This document shows positions 23,475-31,857 of a stretch of DNA of 45,611 nucleotides, in pieces. This DNA comes from Candidatus Poribacteria bacterium (lineage in GTDB: Bacteria > Poribacteria > WGA-4E > WGA-3G). The stretch is taken from NCBI GenBank assembly GCA_028821605.1, contig JAPPFM010000008.1, positions 1 to 45,611 on the forward strand. Direction: 5' to 3'. Both the position numbers and the translations under genes were made by a program. How positions within the stretch are numbered: position 1 is the first letter of the stretch; each line of letters begins with the position of its first letter. The notes beneath the pieces were generated by a model. That model saw only the letters and a program-made list of their open reading frames with translations, searched no databases and was not told the origin of the DNA.

Positions 23475-24950
23475 ATGCGTACGAAAAGAACCTCAGGTGC
23501 CTTGTTGACTTCTTTGGGACTTCACCTTGTGTTAGCGTTTGTTGCTGGTCTTTATCTGATTGCTCAAACGCCTCATTTCCAAGAATTCATAGGTGTTGAA
23601 GTCCTCAAACAGCAAGCACCACCGAAACCTACGGTGCGGAAACTTATTGTGAGATCTTTTACTAAGCCGACTGTTCCGACGCAAAAGGCAATTGTTGTTG
23701 AACAGGTGCCAGTGAAACCCCGTGTAACAACCGTCTTCGGTGATAAGGACTTTTTCCGACCCCAGACAGTGCTTGGGGTTTCAAATCAGACGGTCAAAGT
23801 CGAAGCACCAATTAATCCAAATGTGCCGAAAGCGGTCGCCCCGAATGCGTCAGTCCCACCAACTGTAACACATACAGATGTTCCAGTTTCAAACGCTCCC
23901 GATGCCTTGGCGTTCTTTGCTCCTGTGGCAAGTGTCCCTACTGGACCGGCTAATATTGGTCGGGGTGTTGCTGGCACTGCAGTTCAGGTAAAGATTGCTT
24001 TTGAGCATCCACCTGGACTTGCGATGGTTGAATATGTTGGTGCCGTAAATAGCAGTATTGATCATGTTAATAGAAGAATCAATCTTGGTTCTGACGAAGT
24101 GCCACCTGCTCCCAGGGGTGAGCCGCATGGACACGTTATCGGAAGAGGGAAAGACATCCGTGGTGTATTCCGTTTCACACGGGTCAAACATAGTCTCTCT
24201 GACTGGTGGGCGGATGCTTCTTCCTTGAACGCATTGACGAAGTGGCTCAACGAGCGAACGAAAATCAAAACCGACATGAATGTTGAAGGTGGCGCAGTGA
24301 AACTCACCGATGCCAACCTCTTCAAAATGCCGCTCGCCTTTATGACAGGACATGATCCAGCACTTGTCCGTTCTCGGAACCTACTTGGACGGCAATATGG
24401 TGGTGGTAAACTGGATGGCCGTCTCAGTGAGACTGAGGCTGCGGGTCTGCGTCGGTACCTTGTTGAGAAAGGTGGATTCCTTGTCTTTGATGACTGTGGT
24501 GTGAACGCACCGGCACAGGGGATGGTTCGTCTGTTTCTCGCACAGATGCGTTATGTGATGCCTGAGCATCAGGTTGAGCGGATCCGGAATGATCACGAAG
24601 TTTACAACAACTTCTATGAAATGGGGGGTCCTCCTGTCGGCTTCGACATCTTTTGGTGGGGCACACGTCCACCGAAACGGAATTATCTTGAAGGTATCTC
24701 TGTTGGGGACAAGTTATCTGTTATTGTTGTCCGTCGCGACTATATGTGCTCGATGGAAGCAGTGAGTCTCCCGACGCGTCCTGTTCACTATTCACCGGGT
24801 GTGTATCGTTTCATGACGAATGTTGTGGTGTATGCGTTGACACATGGTCGGATTTCTGATTACTCTGGTTATGTGCCGGAGAATAAGTTAGCGAAGACAG
24901 AACTCCCGACACGCGCCCCTCAAGCCGCAAGAGTAGGTAATTTTGAATAG
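23475..24950 (+). CDS. TonB-like N-terminal anchor fused to a DUF4159 domain (second paralog)
   Basis: 491 residues. Residues 7-29 form one membrane helix (LLTSLGLHLVLAFVAGLYLI) containing Ser-x3-His, the signature by which TonB-family helices engage ExbB/ExbD-type motors. A Pro/Val-rich periplasmic stretch follows to about residue 150 (PTVPTQKAIVVEQVPVKP). Residues 250-490 match DUF4159 proteins: FMTGHDPALVRSRN, RRYLVEKGGFLVFDDCG and DIFWWGTRPPKRNYLEG, ending with NVVVYALTHGRISDYSGYVP. DUF4159 is uncharacterised and found in periplasm-facing proteins next to MoxR/VWA systems; a glutamine-amidotransferase-like fold is often suggested. No ExbB/ExbD gene is in the window. The gene has its own sigma-54 promoter. 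Confidence 0.83.
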   Translation: MRTKRTSGALLTSLGLHLVLAFVAGLYLIAQTPHFQEFIGVEVLKQQAPPKPTVRKLIVRSFTKPTVPTQKAIVVEQVPVKPRVTTVFGDKDFFRPQTVLGVSNQTVKVEAPINPNVPKAVAPNASVPPTVTHTDVPVSNAPDALAFFAPVASVPTGPANIGRGVAGTAVQVKIAFEHPPGLAMVEYVGAVNSSIDHVNRRINLGSDEVPPAPRGEPHGHVIGRGKDIRGVFRFTRVKHSLSDWWADASSLNALTKWLNERTKIKTDMNVEGGAVKLTDANLFKMPLAFMTGHDPALVRSRNLLGRQYGGGKLDGRLSETEAAGLRRYLVEKGGFLVFDDCGVNAPAQGMVRLFLAQMRYVMPEHQVERIRNDHEVYNNFYEMGGPPVGFDIFWWGTRPPKRNYLEGISVGDKLSVIVVRRDYMCSMEAVSLPTRPVHYSPGVYRFMTNVVVYALTHGRISDYSGYVPENKLAKTELPTRAPQAARVGNFE

Positions 24951-24965
24951 CGTTTTGTGTCTAAG

Positions 24966-25030
24966 AGCAGTTAAAAACTGCTTACTGTATCCAAGGTTGT
25001 TCAGTTATCTATCGCTGGTAACTGAACAAC
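24966..25030. repeat. Two adjacent hairpins between second and third DUF4159 paralogs
   Basis: Hairpin A: AGCAGTT/AACTGCT (24966-24972, 24976-24982), a 7-bp stem with an AAA loop. Hairpin B: GTTGTTCAGTTA/TAACTGAACAAC (24996-25007, 25019-25030), a perfect 12-bp stem with an 11-nt loop. Neither is followed by a T-run. They lie just upstream of the decayed promoter at 25042, so either a protein-binding site or a terminator without T-run is possible. Confidence 0.6.
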
Positions 25031-25041
25031 TCTATTAGGAT

Positions 25042-25056
25042 TGGCATCAAAATTAT
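25042..25056 (+). promoter_or_regulatory. Degenerate sigma-54 promoter (P8), probably weak or inactive
   Basis: TGGCATCAAAATTAT has a good -24 half, but the -12 half reads TTAT instead of TTGC. At the position where P6 and P7 carry GTGC (52 bp upstream) it reads GTAT. It therefore looks like a decayed relative of P6/P7. The third paralog may instead depend on read-through from P7. Confidence 0.45.
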
Positions 25057-25094
25057 ATTGGTCGCAATAAGTTTATCTTTTGGGGTGATGAGAA

Positions 25095-26561
25095 ATGCGT
25101 ATGAAAAGAACTTCAGGTGCCCTCATGACTTCCGTGGTTCTCCACCTTGTCATAGCATTTGTTACTGGTATCTATCTTGTCACACAGACCGAACGGTTTA
25201 AAGACTTGATAGGCATTGAAGTGCTCCAACCCGAAGAGGCACCAAAACCTATGATTGGGCGGTCTCTTGTAAAACCCGCTGTTAAGCCGACTGTTCCAAC
25301 ACGAAAAATTGTCATTGAGCAGATTCAGGTGCCACCACGTTTGGATACTGTATTTTTCCATGAGCCGACGTTCCGATCGCAGAAGGTACTTGAGTTTTCA
25401 TACCAAACCGTCAGAGTAAAACCGCCGACGGATCCGAACAGACTGAAATTGGTTACGCCGAACCGGGCAGTGCCAACAGATGTGATACATGCTGATTTGC
25501 TCGTGTCGGATGCGCCAGATGCCTTAGCATTTTCCGCGCCTGTGATAACAGTACCGCCCGCACGAACGAAAGATGTTGTCCGTGGTATCGCAGGACATTT
25601 GAAGCCCGCTCTTGAGCATCCACCGGGACTCTCAATGGTTGATAACGTCGGTGCTGCACGCGATGCGCTCGGCGATGTCGTTGAAAACATCACGCTTTCC
25701 AGTTACGTCGTACCGCCCCTTCCTAAAGGTGAACCGGGTGGACGTGTCATCGGTAGAGGTAAGGACATCCAAGGTGTGTTCCGTTTTGCACGGGTCCGGC
25801 ATGAGCTTTCTGACTGGTGGGCGGATGCTTCTGCACTCAACGCCCTGACGCAATGGCTCAACGAACGCACGAAAATCAAAACCGATATGAACGTTGAGGG
25901 CGGCGCGGTGAAACTCAATGATGCAAACCTCTTCAAAACACCGCTCGCCTTTATGACAGGACATGATCCGGGACTCGTCCGTTCTCGGAAGATGTATGGA
26001 TGGAAGTATGGTACCGGTAGAATAGATGGTCGCCTCAGCGAGTCTGAAGCCGCTGGCATGCGTCGCTATCTCGTTGAGAAAGGCGGATTTCTCGTCTTTG
26101 ACGACTGTGGTGTGAATGCTCCTATGCAGGCAATGGTTCGCCTTTTTCTCTCACAGATGCGTTACGTCATGCCTGAATATCAAGTTGAACGGATCTCCAA
26201 CAACCACGAAATTTACAATAACTTCTATGGGATGGGGGGTCCCCCTGTCGGTTTTGACATCTTCTGGTGGGGCACACGTCCGCCTAAACGGAACTACCTT
26301 GAAGGTATCTCTGTCGGTGAGAAGTTGTCCGTTATTGTTGTCCGTCGCGATTACATGTGCGCGATGGAGACTGTCAGTTATCCGACACGGAGCGTCCACT
26401 ATTCACCAGGAGTCTATCGCTTCATGACGAATGTTGTGGTGTATGCGTTGACACACGGCGCGATTTCCGACTACTCCGGTTATGTACCGGAGGACTTATT
26501 GCTTGATAAGGAACTTCCGACGCGTCCACCTGCGGCTGCGCAGGTTGGCAGTTTTGAATAG
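25095..26561 (+). CDS. TonB-like N-terminal anchor fused to a DUF4159 domain (third paralog)
   Basis: 488 residues; same plan as the gene before it. The membrane helix LMTSVVLHLVIAFVTGIYLV keeps Ser-x3-His. The Pro-rich linker (KPAVKPTVPTRKIVIEQIQV) runs to about residue 150, and the DUF4159 part retains FMTGHDPGLVRSRK, RRYLVEKGGFLVFDDCG, FDIFWWGTRPPKRNYLEG and VVRRDYMCAMETVS. Sequence similarity among the three copies is high in the DUF4159 part and lower in the linker, as expected for a tandem duplication whose linkers diverged. TTTGGGGTGATGAGAA precedes ATG 25095. The end is followed by a sigma-70-type promoter for the next gene. Confidence 0.83.
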   Translation: MRMKRTSGALMTSVVLHLVIAFVTGIYLVTQTERFKDLIGIEVLQPEEAPKPMIGRSLVKPAVKPTVPTRKIVIEQIQVPPRLDTVFFHEPTFRSQKVLEFSYQTVRVKPPTDPNRLKLVTPNRAVPTDVIHADLLVSDAPDALAFSAPVITVPPARTKDVVRGIAGHLKPALEHPPGLSMVDNVGAARDALGDVVENITLSSYVVPPLPKGEPGGRVIGRGKDIQGVFRFARVRHELSDWWADASALNALTQWLNERTKIKTDMNVEGGAVKLNDANLFKTPLAFMTGHDPGLVRSRKMYGWKYGTGRIDGRLSESEAAGMRRYLVEKGGFLVFDDCGVNAPMQAMVRLFLSQMRYVMPEYQVERISNNHEIYNNFYGMGGPPVGFDIFWWGTRPPKRNYLEGISVGEKLSVIVVRRDYMCAMETVSYPTRSVHYSPGVYRFMTNVVVYALTHGAISDYSGYVPEDLLLDKELPTRPPAAAQVGSFE

Positions 26562-26593
26562 CGTTTCTGCCGTAGCAGTAATTCCTTTTTGTG

Positions 26594-26621
26594 TTGACAA
26601 AAAAGGCATATCCCATAAAAT
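26594..26621 (+). promoter_or_regulatory. Sigma-70-type promoter before the first Ldh_2 gene
   Basis: A perfect TTGACA (26594-26599), a 16-bp spacer, then TAAAAT (26616-26621). The expected start is about 26628, leaving a leader of about 58 nt to ATG 26686. Confidence 0.65.
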
Positions 26622-26685
26622 AAGATGCATTGTTTCCAGAATCTATCACACCGCTAACTAAATTTATATCTAAAGGACCCACATA

Positions 26686-27765
26686 ATGGAAAAAACGCAT
26701 CTACTTCAAGCACCCCACCTCCACGCGATTGCACGCAATATCTTCGTCGCCACCGGGGTGTCGCGGCACATTGCAGAAGATGTCGCCGAAATCCTTGTTA
26801 ACGCCAACCTCGCCGGACATGATTCACACGGTGTGCTACGTGTACCTGCTTATCTACGCGGCATTGATGAGGGACACTTGGATCCCACCGCTGAACCCAA
26901 AATCCTCGCGGAAACCCCTAATACTTTACGCGTTGATGGACAACGCAGCTTCGGACACTATGTCTCACGCTGGTCAATTAGCAAAGCCATTGAGAAGGCA
27001 AAAACCGCTGTCTCTTGCTCTGTCAGCATCAGTAACACCGGGCATATCGGACGTTTAGGTGAATATGCAGAGGCAGCGGCGAAGTCCGGATGTATTGGAC
27101 TTATCAGCGTAGGATCAGGTGGTAAAGGTGGGGGGCCGACGGTGCCTTATGGTGGTTCGCAAGGCACTTTCAGCACAAACCCAATTGCCTTGGGTGTGCC
27201 AACCGGCGATGACAGTCCTTTTATCGTTGATTATGCCACGAGTATGATTGCTGAGGGGAAGATCCAGGTCGCGCGGAGCAAAGGCATCGACTTACCGGAG
27301 GGCTGCATCCTTGATAAAAATGGAATGCCGAGTGTCAAGCCCGCCGACTTCTACGATGGTGGTGCACTCCTTGCATTTGGGAAACATAAAGGTTATGCTC
27401 TTGCTATGTTCACCTGTCTCCTTGGTGGATTGGCTGGGACATTTGACACAGAAAATGGCAGAATGGGTGGCACTTTCATGCAAGCCATTGATGTCAACGC
27501 TTTCACACCGGTTGATGAATATCAGAAAGGCGTGCGATCCTTCTTAGACGGCATCAAATCCACACCACCCGCACCGGGCTTTGACGAGGTATTAGTCCCC
27601 GGTGATTTTGAACACCGGTTCCGCACACAACGATTGGTGGAAGGGATTGAGATACCCGATACTATCTACAATCAACTTCAGGAGGGTGCGGATAAGTTAG
27701 GCATTTCCATCGGCGAGGACACCATTGAAGAAGATGACAAGGCACACTACGGTCCGCTCTCGTAA
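26686..27765 (+). CDS. Malate/L-lactate dehydrogenase family (Ldh_2) NAD(P)-dependent oxidoreductase
   Basis: 359 residues from ATG 26686 with AAAGGA upstream. The Ldh_2 family (malate, L-lactate, ureidoglycolate or sulfolactate dehydrogenases) is unrelated in fold to Rossmann lactate dehydrogenases. Family landmarks: NANLAGHDSHGVLRVPAYLR with the catalytic His, SNTGHIGRLGEYAEAA, GGPTVPYGGSQGTFSTNPIA for the nucleotide, and TPPAPGFDEVLVPGDFEH near the C terminus. The substrate cannot be read from sequence; Poribacteria-type genomes carry many paralogs. The next gene encodes a closely similar enzyme, so the pair arose by tandem duplication. Confidence 0.92.
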   Translation: MEKTHLLQAPHLHAIARNIFVATGVSRHIAEDVAEILVNANLAGHDSHGVLRVPAYLRGIDEGHLDPTAEPKILAETPNTLRVDGQRSFGHYVSRWSISKAIEKAKTAVSCSVSISNTGHIGRLGEYAEAAAKSGCIGLISVGSGGKGGGPTVPYGGSQGTFSTNPIALGVPTGDDSPFIVDYATSMIAEGKIQVARSKGIDLPEGCILDKNGMPSVKPADFYDGGALLAFGKHKGYALAMFTCLLGGLAGTFDTENGRMGGTFMQAIDVNAFTPVDEYQKGVRSFLDGIKSTPPAPGFDEVLVPGDFEHRFRTQRLVEGIEIPDTIYNQLQEGADKLGISIGEDTIEEDDKAHYGPLS

Positions 27766-27803
27766 ATTTGCTGAGTGGGATCAGGAACTTTGCCTGCAAA
27801 ATG

Positions 27804-27926
27804 AACCGCAAGGAAAATTGAAATGGCAATCAGCAACCAGCAGAGAGAATGGAAGCATGGAAGACGGTCACCCAACCCTCCTACCTTCCTACTTTCCAAC
27901 CAAACGCCGCAAGGAAAATTAAAAAA
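27804..27926 (+). repeat. RBS-carrying repeat copies and a purine/pyrimidine inverted element
   Basis: ACCGCAAGGAAAATTGAAAT (27805-27824) and CGCAAGGAAAATTAAAAAA (27908-27926) are copies of the repeat that occurs twice near 45384. The second copy provides AAGGA before ATG 27927. Between them lie TGGAAGCATGGAAG and CTTCCTACTTTCCA, inverted heptad-like arms similar to those at 43775-43875. Confidence 0.6.
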
Positions 27927-28964
27927 ATGAAGAGGCACATATTTGATGCCGCACATCTGCAGGCATTTACAAATAACCTATTTGTAGCGGCAGGCGCACC
28001 GCAGCACATCGCCGACAACGTTGCCGAGATTTTGATAAAAGCCAATCTTGCTGGACACGATTCGCATGGCGTGCTTCGCATTCCTTCCTATCTTGAAGGG
28101 ATTGAAAACGGTGGTATTCGTCCCGATGCTGAACCGGATGTGCTACGGGAAACCGATGAGACGCTCCATATTGATGGTGGAAACGGCTTCGGACACTACA
28201 CCGCACGCTATGCAATTCGACGCGCAATCGAAAAAGCAAAAGTCGGACGCACCTGTTTCGCTACACTCACTCAGACGGGGCATATCGGCAGGGTTGGGGA
28301 ATACGCACAGGAAGCCGCTGAATCGGGGTGTATCGGAATGATTACCGTCGGTGGTGGTTCAAAAGGCGGCGGACGTATTCTTCCGTTCGGCGGTGCAGTC
28401 GGTGCACTCGGCACGAATCCGATCGCTATAGGTGTCCCGACAGGCGATGACACACCCTTTCTCATTGATTTCGCAACCAGTATGATCGCAAACGGTAAAA
28501 CTTACGTTGCTGACAGCGAAAATCGCGATCTGCCAGAGGGATGTGTTGTTGACAAACACGGAAATCCCACCGTCAAAACTGCTGAATACCGCGAGGGTGG
28601 ACATCTCCTCGCTTTCGGGAGACACAAAGGTTATGCGCTATCCCTCTTTGTCTGTCTACTCGGTGGATTGGCAGGGACATTCAACATTGACGCTGGGCAG
28701 ATAGGCGGTCTCTATATGCAGGTGATTGATGTTAACGCGTTTACGCCCCTTGAAGAATATCAGAGAGGGGTCCGCGCGTTTTTAGACGCAATCAAGACGA
28801 CACCGCCTGCGCCGGGTTTTGATGAAGTGTTAGTCCCCGGTGATTTTGAAGTCAATACTCGAACCCATCGCCTCGTAAACGGTATTGATATCCCAGATAC
28901 CATCTATCAGCAGCTGCGCGAGTGTGCTGAAAAATGGAATGTTCAGATGGTAGAAACCCGGTGA
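27927..28964 (+). CDS. Malate/L-lactate dehydrogenase family (Ldh_2), second paralog
   Basis: 345 residues from ATG 27927. A longer in-frame start at 27849 would translate the repeat region and is unlikely. It follows the first paralog closely: KANLAGHDSHGVLRIPSYLE, TQTGHIGRVGEYAQEA, FGGAVGALGTNPIAIGVPTG and TPPAPGFDEVLVPGDFEV. The C terminus is shorter than that of the first copy. It presumably reduces or oxidises a 2-hydroxy/2-oxo acid with NAD(P); two paralogs side by side may act on different acids or on successive steps. AAGGA lies 11 bp upstream of the ATG within a repeated sequence element. Confidence 0.92.
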   Translation: MKRHIFDAAHLQAFTNNLFVAAGAPQHIADNVAEILIKANLAGHDSHGVLRIPSYLEGIENGGIRPDAEPDVLRETDETLHIDGGNGFGHYTARYAIRRAIEKAKVGRTCFATLTQTGHIGRVGEYAQEAAESGCIGMITVGGGSKGGGRILPFGGAVGALGTNPIAIGVPTGDDTPFLIDFATSMIANGKTYVADSENRDLPEGCVVDKHGNPTVKTAEYREGGHLLAFGRHKGYALSLFVCLLGGLAGTFNIDAGQIGGLYMQVIDVNAFTPLEEYQRGVRAFLDAIKTTPPAPGFDEVLVPGDFEVNTRTHRLVNGIDIPDTIYQQLRECAEKWNVQMVETR

Positions 28965-29024
28965 TTCAGTTATAAAAACCTACTGACATAAAATCAAAAG
29001 CGACTGACTCCGGAAATTCATCCT

Positions 29025-31562
29025 ATGCGATTCAAACATCTGTTTCTCACGATAACCGTTTTATTAACGCTCCCATTCATTGCCAATGCTCAGCAAGAAC
29101 ACACCACATTTAGACATGGCGGAAGTATCCAGACGGTAGCATATTCCTCTGTGGATTCTTCTGTCTTTGCGAGTGCAGGGAAGAATGGGGAAATAAAGTT
29201 ATGGGACCTGAAAAACGATACCGTCACAACGTTCAGAGGGCACACTGATCAGGTCAACGCAATTACATTTTCGCCGAATGGACAGTGGCTTACCAGTGGA
29301 AGTGATGATTACACATTCAAAACGTGGGATGTCTCGCAGCGCGTAGAAATCAAGAGCCTTCAACATATCACAGACAGATCCATGTCACAAATCAAAGCGG
29401 TGGCGTTTTCACCGAATGGACGACAACTCGCTACAGCAGGCGTGCATGTCAAACTTTGGGACACCCGCAGTTGGTCCGAGATAACGACGCTCCGACACGA
29501 TGAATGGGTCTTGGCTGTTGCTTTTTCCACCGATGGCAAACTACTTGCCACAGGAGATAACAACGGACAAGTTAACGTCTGGAATCTTCAAAACAGTCGG
29601 ACTGTCGCACACCTCCAAGCTGATTCCAACGCTGTCTACGCAGTTCAGTTTTCCCCAAACAATCAAATTCTTGCAGGTGCTGGATACGAAGGGAACGTCA
29701 AGTTATGGAAAGTCCCGAATTGGAGATCCCACGGCACGCTACCCTCCAATGGAACGGTCTCTGACATCAGTTTTTCACCCGATAGCGGTACACTTGCTAC
29801 CACGGGTTACGAAACTGTTAACCTTTGGACGGTTGACATCGGCGAGAATATTGCTACGCTTACCGGACACACAGATTGGGTCAGAACTACCGCCTTTGCT
29901 CCAGACGGAAGCACGCTCATTAGCGGTGGTGCCGATGGAACATTGCGAATCTGGGATGTAACGTCCTATAGGGCTGTGGAGCGAAATATGGTGCGAATCG
30001 TCTATTTCCTGCCGCGTGGGCGTAGCCATCAACCCAATATGTGGACAAAACTGAATGCACTCATAAGAGATGTGCAACGTTTTTATGCAAACCAGATGGA
30101 AATCAACGGATTCGGTCGAAAAACTTTCGCCTTTGAAACCGATGAAACCGGAGAAACTTCGGTTTGGCAGGTCAACGGGCAGTTCGGCGATTGGTACTAT
30201 CATACGGACACGCGTACCAAAGTCCATGCGGAAGTCGCCGAGCAGTTTGACATGTCTAAACACATCTACCTCATTGTTGTTGATATCAGTAGTGAAACGA
30301 TTGACAATGAAAGAACATGCGGTGTCGGCGGTGGTAATTGGCTTGGAACAGAAACGCTCGCAAGAGCACGCGGTGGGTACGCAATTATCCCCGCATCCGG
30401 TAACTGCTTTGACGGGGAATCCGGCACGGTGGTGGCGGCACATGAACTCGGACACGCCTTTGGCTTAGAGCACGACTTCCGCGATGATGCTTATGTCATG
30501 TCCTACGGTGTGCTACCGGATCGGTTGTCGAAGTGTGCAGCAGGATGGTTGAATGCAAGTCGCTTTTTTAACACCGGTCAAACCGCTTTTAATGATCCGA
30601 CAACAATTCAGATGCTCACGCCGTCGGCTTACCTTCCAAACGCGAGAAACTTCACCCTCCAATTTGAGGTAACGGATATAGATGGTATTCATCAGGCACA
30701 GTTACTGGTCCCGGTCGGTGCTGCGGATCCAGCACCCGGTATCAAGCTGCACAGTTGTAAAAACTTAAACGCCCAAAGTGGTACCCTTGAATTTAGTGTC
30801 TCAACCTTAACAGCACGCCAGGTTAACAACATAACCCTTCAAGTAATTGACGTGCATGGAAACGTTGCGCGACAGGATTATACGCTCAAGGCAGACAATT
30901 CTCTATTTTCCGGGAACAACGCCGATGTCAACCGCGATGGAAGGGTTAATGTTGCTGATTTAGTGCTGGTTGCCTCCAATTTCGGCAAAACTATTAATAG
31001 CAGTGCTCATCCGAATCCGGATGTCAACAGGGATGGGATTGTCAATGTTGCGGATCTTGTCTTGGTTGCGAGCCTGTTAAGTGAGGTACCAGCAGCACCG
31101 ATGTTACATGTCCAAGGCGGGCATACACTCACAGCAACGGACTTGGCGCAGTGGATTCGACAAGTTAAAAACTATGACATCCAAACGAATCCCTCATATC
31201 TTCGCCCGGATGCTATAAAAAAAGGGATTGCTGTGCTTGAACAACTCCTCTCAACCTTAGTGATTCCAACAAAGACCCGTCTCTTAGCAAACTATCCAAA
31301 CCCCTTCAACCCGGAAACGTGGATACCGTATCAGTTAGCAACAGATACAAATGTCACGCTCACTATCTATGATGCGAACGGCGTTCCAATCAGAGTACTG
31401 GACTTAGGACATCAACCAGCTGGGGTCTACCGTGCGCGAAATCGTGCTGCTTATTGGGATGGTCGGAATGAACAGCGGGAACGCGTGGCGAGTGGAATTT
31501 ACTTTTACACGTTGTCTGCTGGAGACTTCACAGCAACGCGTCGGATGTTGATTCAGAAGTAG
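29025..31562 (+). CDS. Exported WD40 propeller fused to a zinc metalloprotease, dockerin-like repeats and C-terminal sorting module
   Basis: 845 residues. Signal peptide 1-22 (FLTITVLLTLPFIANAQQ). Seven WD40 blades cover about 28-320. A metzincin-type domain follows (325-560) with HELGHAFGLEHD near 472, i.e. HExxHxxGxxH plus Asp as in adamalysin-type M12 enzymes, and a Met-turn candidate YVMSYG. Two dockerin type I-like calcium repeats (DVNRDGRVNVADLVLVASNF, DVNRDGIVNVADLVLVAS) lie near 630-690. The last 90 residues carry NYPNPFNPETWIPYQL and end GIYFYTLSAGDFTATRRMLI. This looks like a complete secreted protease whose propeller may select or present substrates. No propeptide cysteine switch is evident. 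Substrate unknown. Confidence 0.9.
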   Translation: MRFKHLFLTITVLLTLPFIANAQQEHTTFRHGGSIQTVAYSSVDSSVFASAGKNGEIKLWDLKNDTVTTFRGHTDQVNAITFSPNGQWLTSGSDDYTFKTWDVSQRVEIKSLQHITDRSMSQIKAVAFSPNGRQLATAGVHVKLWDTRSWSEITTLRHDEWVLAVAFSTDGKLLATGDNNGQVNVWNLQNSRTVAHLQADSNAVYAVQFSPNNQILAGAGYEGNVKLWKVPNWRSHGTLPSNGTVSDISFSPDSGTLATTGYETVNLWTVDIGENIATLTGHTDWVRTTAFAPDGSTLISGGADGTLRIWDVTSYRAVERNMVRIVYFLPRGRSHQPNMWTKLNALIRDVQRFYANQMEINGFGRKTFAFETDETGETSVWQVNGQFGDWYYHTDTRTKVHAEVAEQFDMSKHIYLIVVDISSETIDNERTCGVGGGNWLGTETLARARGGYAIIPASGNCFDGESGTVVAAHELGHAFGLEHDFRDDAYVMSYGVLPDRLSKCAAGWLNASRFFNTGQTAFNDPTTIQMLTPSAYLPNARNFTLQFEVTDIDGIHQAQLLVPVGAADPAPGIKLHSCKNLNAQSGTLEFSVSTLTARQVNNITLQVIDVHGNVARQDYTLKADNSLFSGNNADVNRDGRVNVADLVLVASNFGKTINSSAHPNPDVNRDGIVNVADLVLVASLLSEVPAAPMLHVQGGHTLTATDLAQWIRQVKNYDIQTNPSYLRPDAIKKGIAVLEQLLSTLVIPTKTRLLANYPNPFNPETWIPYQLATDTNVTLTIYDANGVPIRVLDLGHQPAGVYRARNRAAYWDGRNEQRERVASGIYFYTLSAGDFTATRRMLIQK

Positions 31563-31631
31563 AATAGCCATCAGCCGTCAGCAATCAGTCATCGGTGGGC
31601 AAGGTTAGGGGAAAATCTGCAGAAATTGCGC

Positions 31632-31660
31632 TTGACATTACACTGTCGTAGTGTTATACT
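31632..31660 (+). promoter_or_regulatory. Consensus sigma-70-type promoter with an inverted repeat in its spacer
   Basis: A perfect TTGACA (31632-31637), a 17-bp spacer and TATACT (31655-31660). The spacer holds ACACT-GTCGT-AGTGT (31640-31654), a perfect 5-bp inverted repeat that could be a repressor operator. The start near 31667 is about 190 bp before the SDR gene. Confidence 0.7.
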
Positions 31661-31706
31661 TAATCTGGTAAAATCAATTCCGTTTTTTGAAAGGACGTAG
31701 GGCGTT

Positions 31707-31742
31707 GTGACGGTGGACCGAAAACTTATAGAAATGAGTTAA
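31707..31742 (+). CDS. Very short reading frame or gene-start remnant
   Basis: GTG 31707 opens an 11-codon frame encoding VTVDRKLIEMS before TAA, with AAAGGA 11 bp upstream, directly behind the strong promoter. It may be a leader peptide or what is left of a gene cut off after its first codons. From 31743 to 31857 I see only a small hairpin (CATCGC/GCGATG). Confidence 0.25.
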   Translation: MTVDRKLIEMS

Positions 31743-31857
31743 GAGCGGAGCAGAGGGAAAACATTAAGACCGTATACATTCTCAGTTGCCTCGCGATTCA
31801 CCAGACACCATCGCGAAACGAAGTGAAGCGATGCCCAGGAGCCCATAGTTAAAAAAA

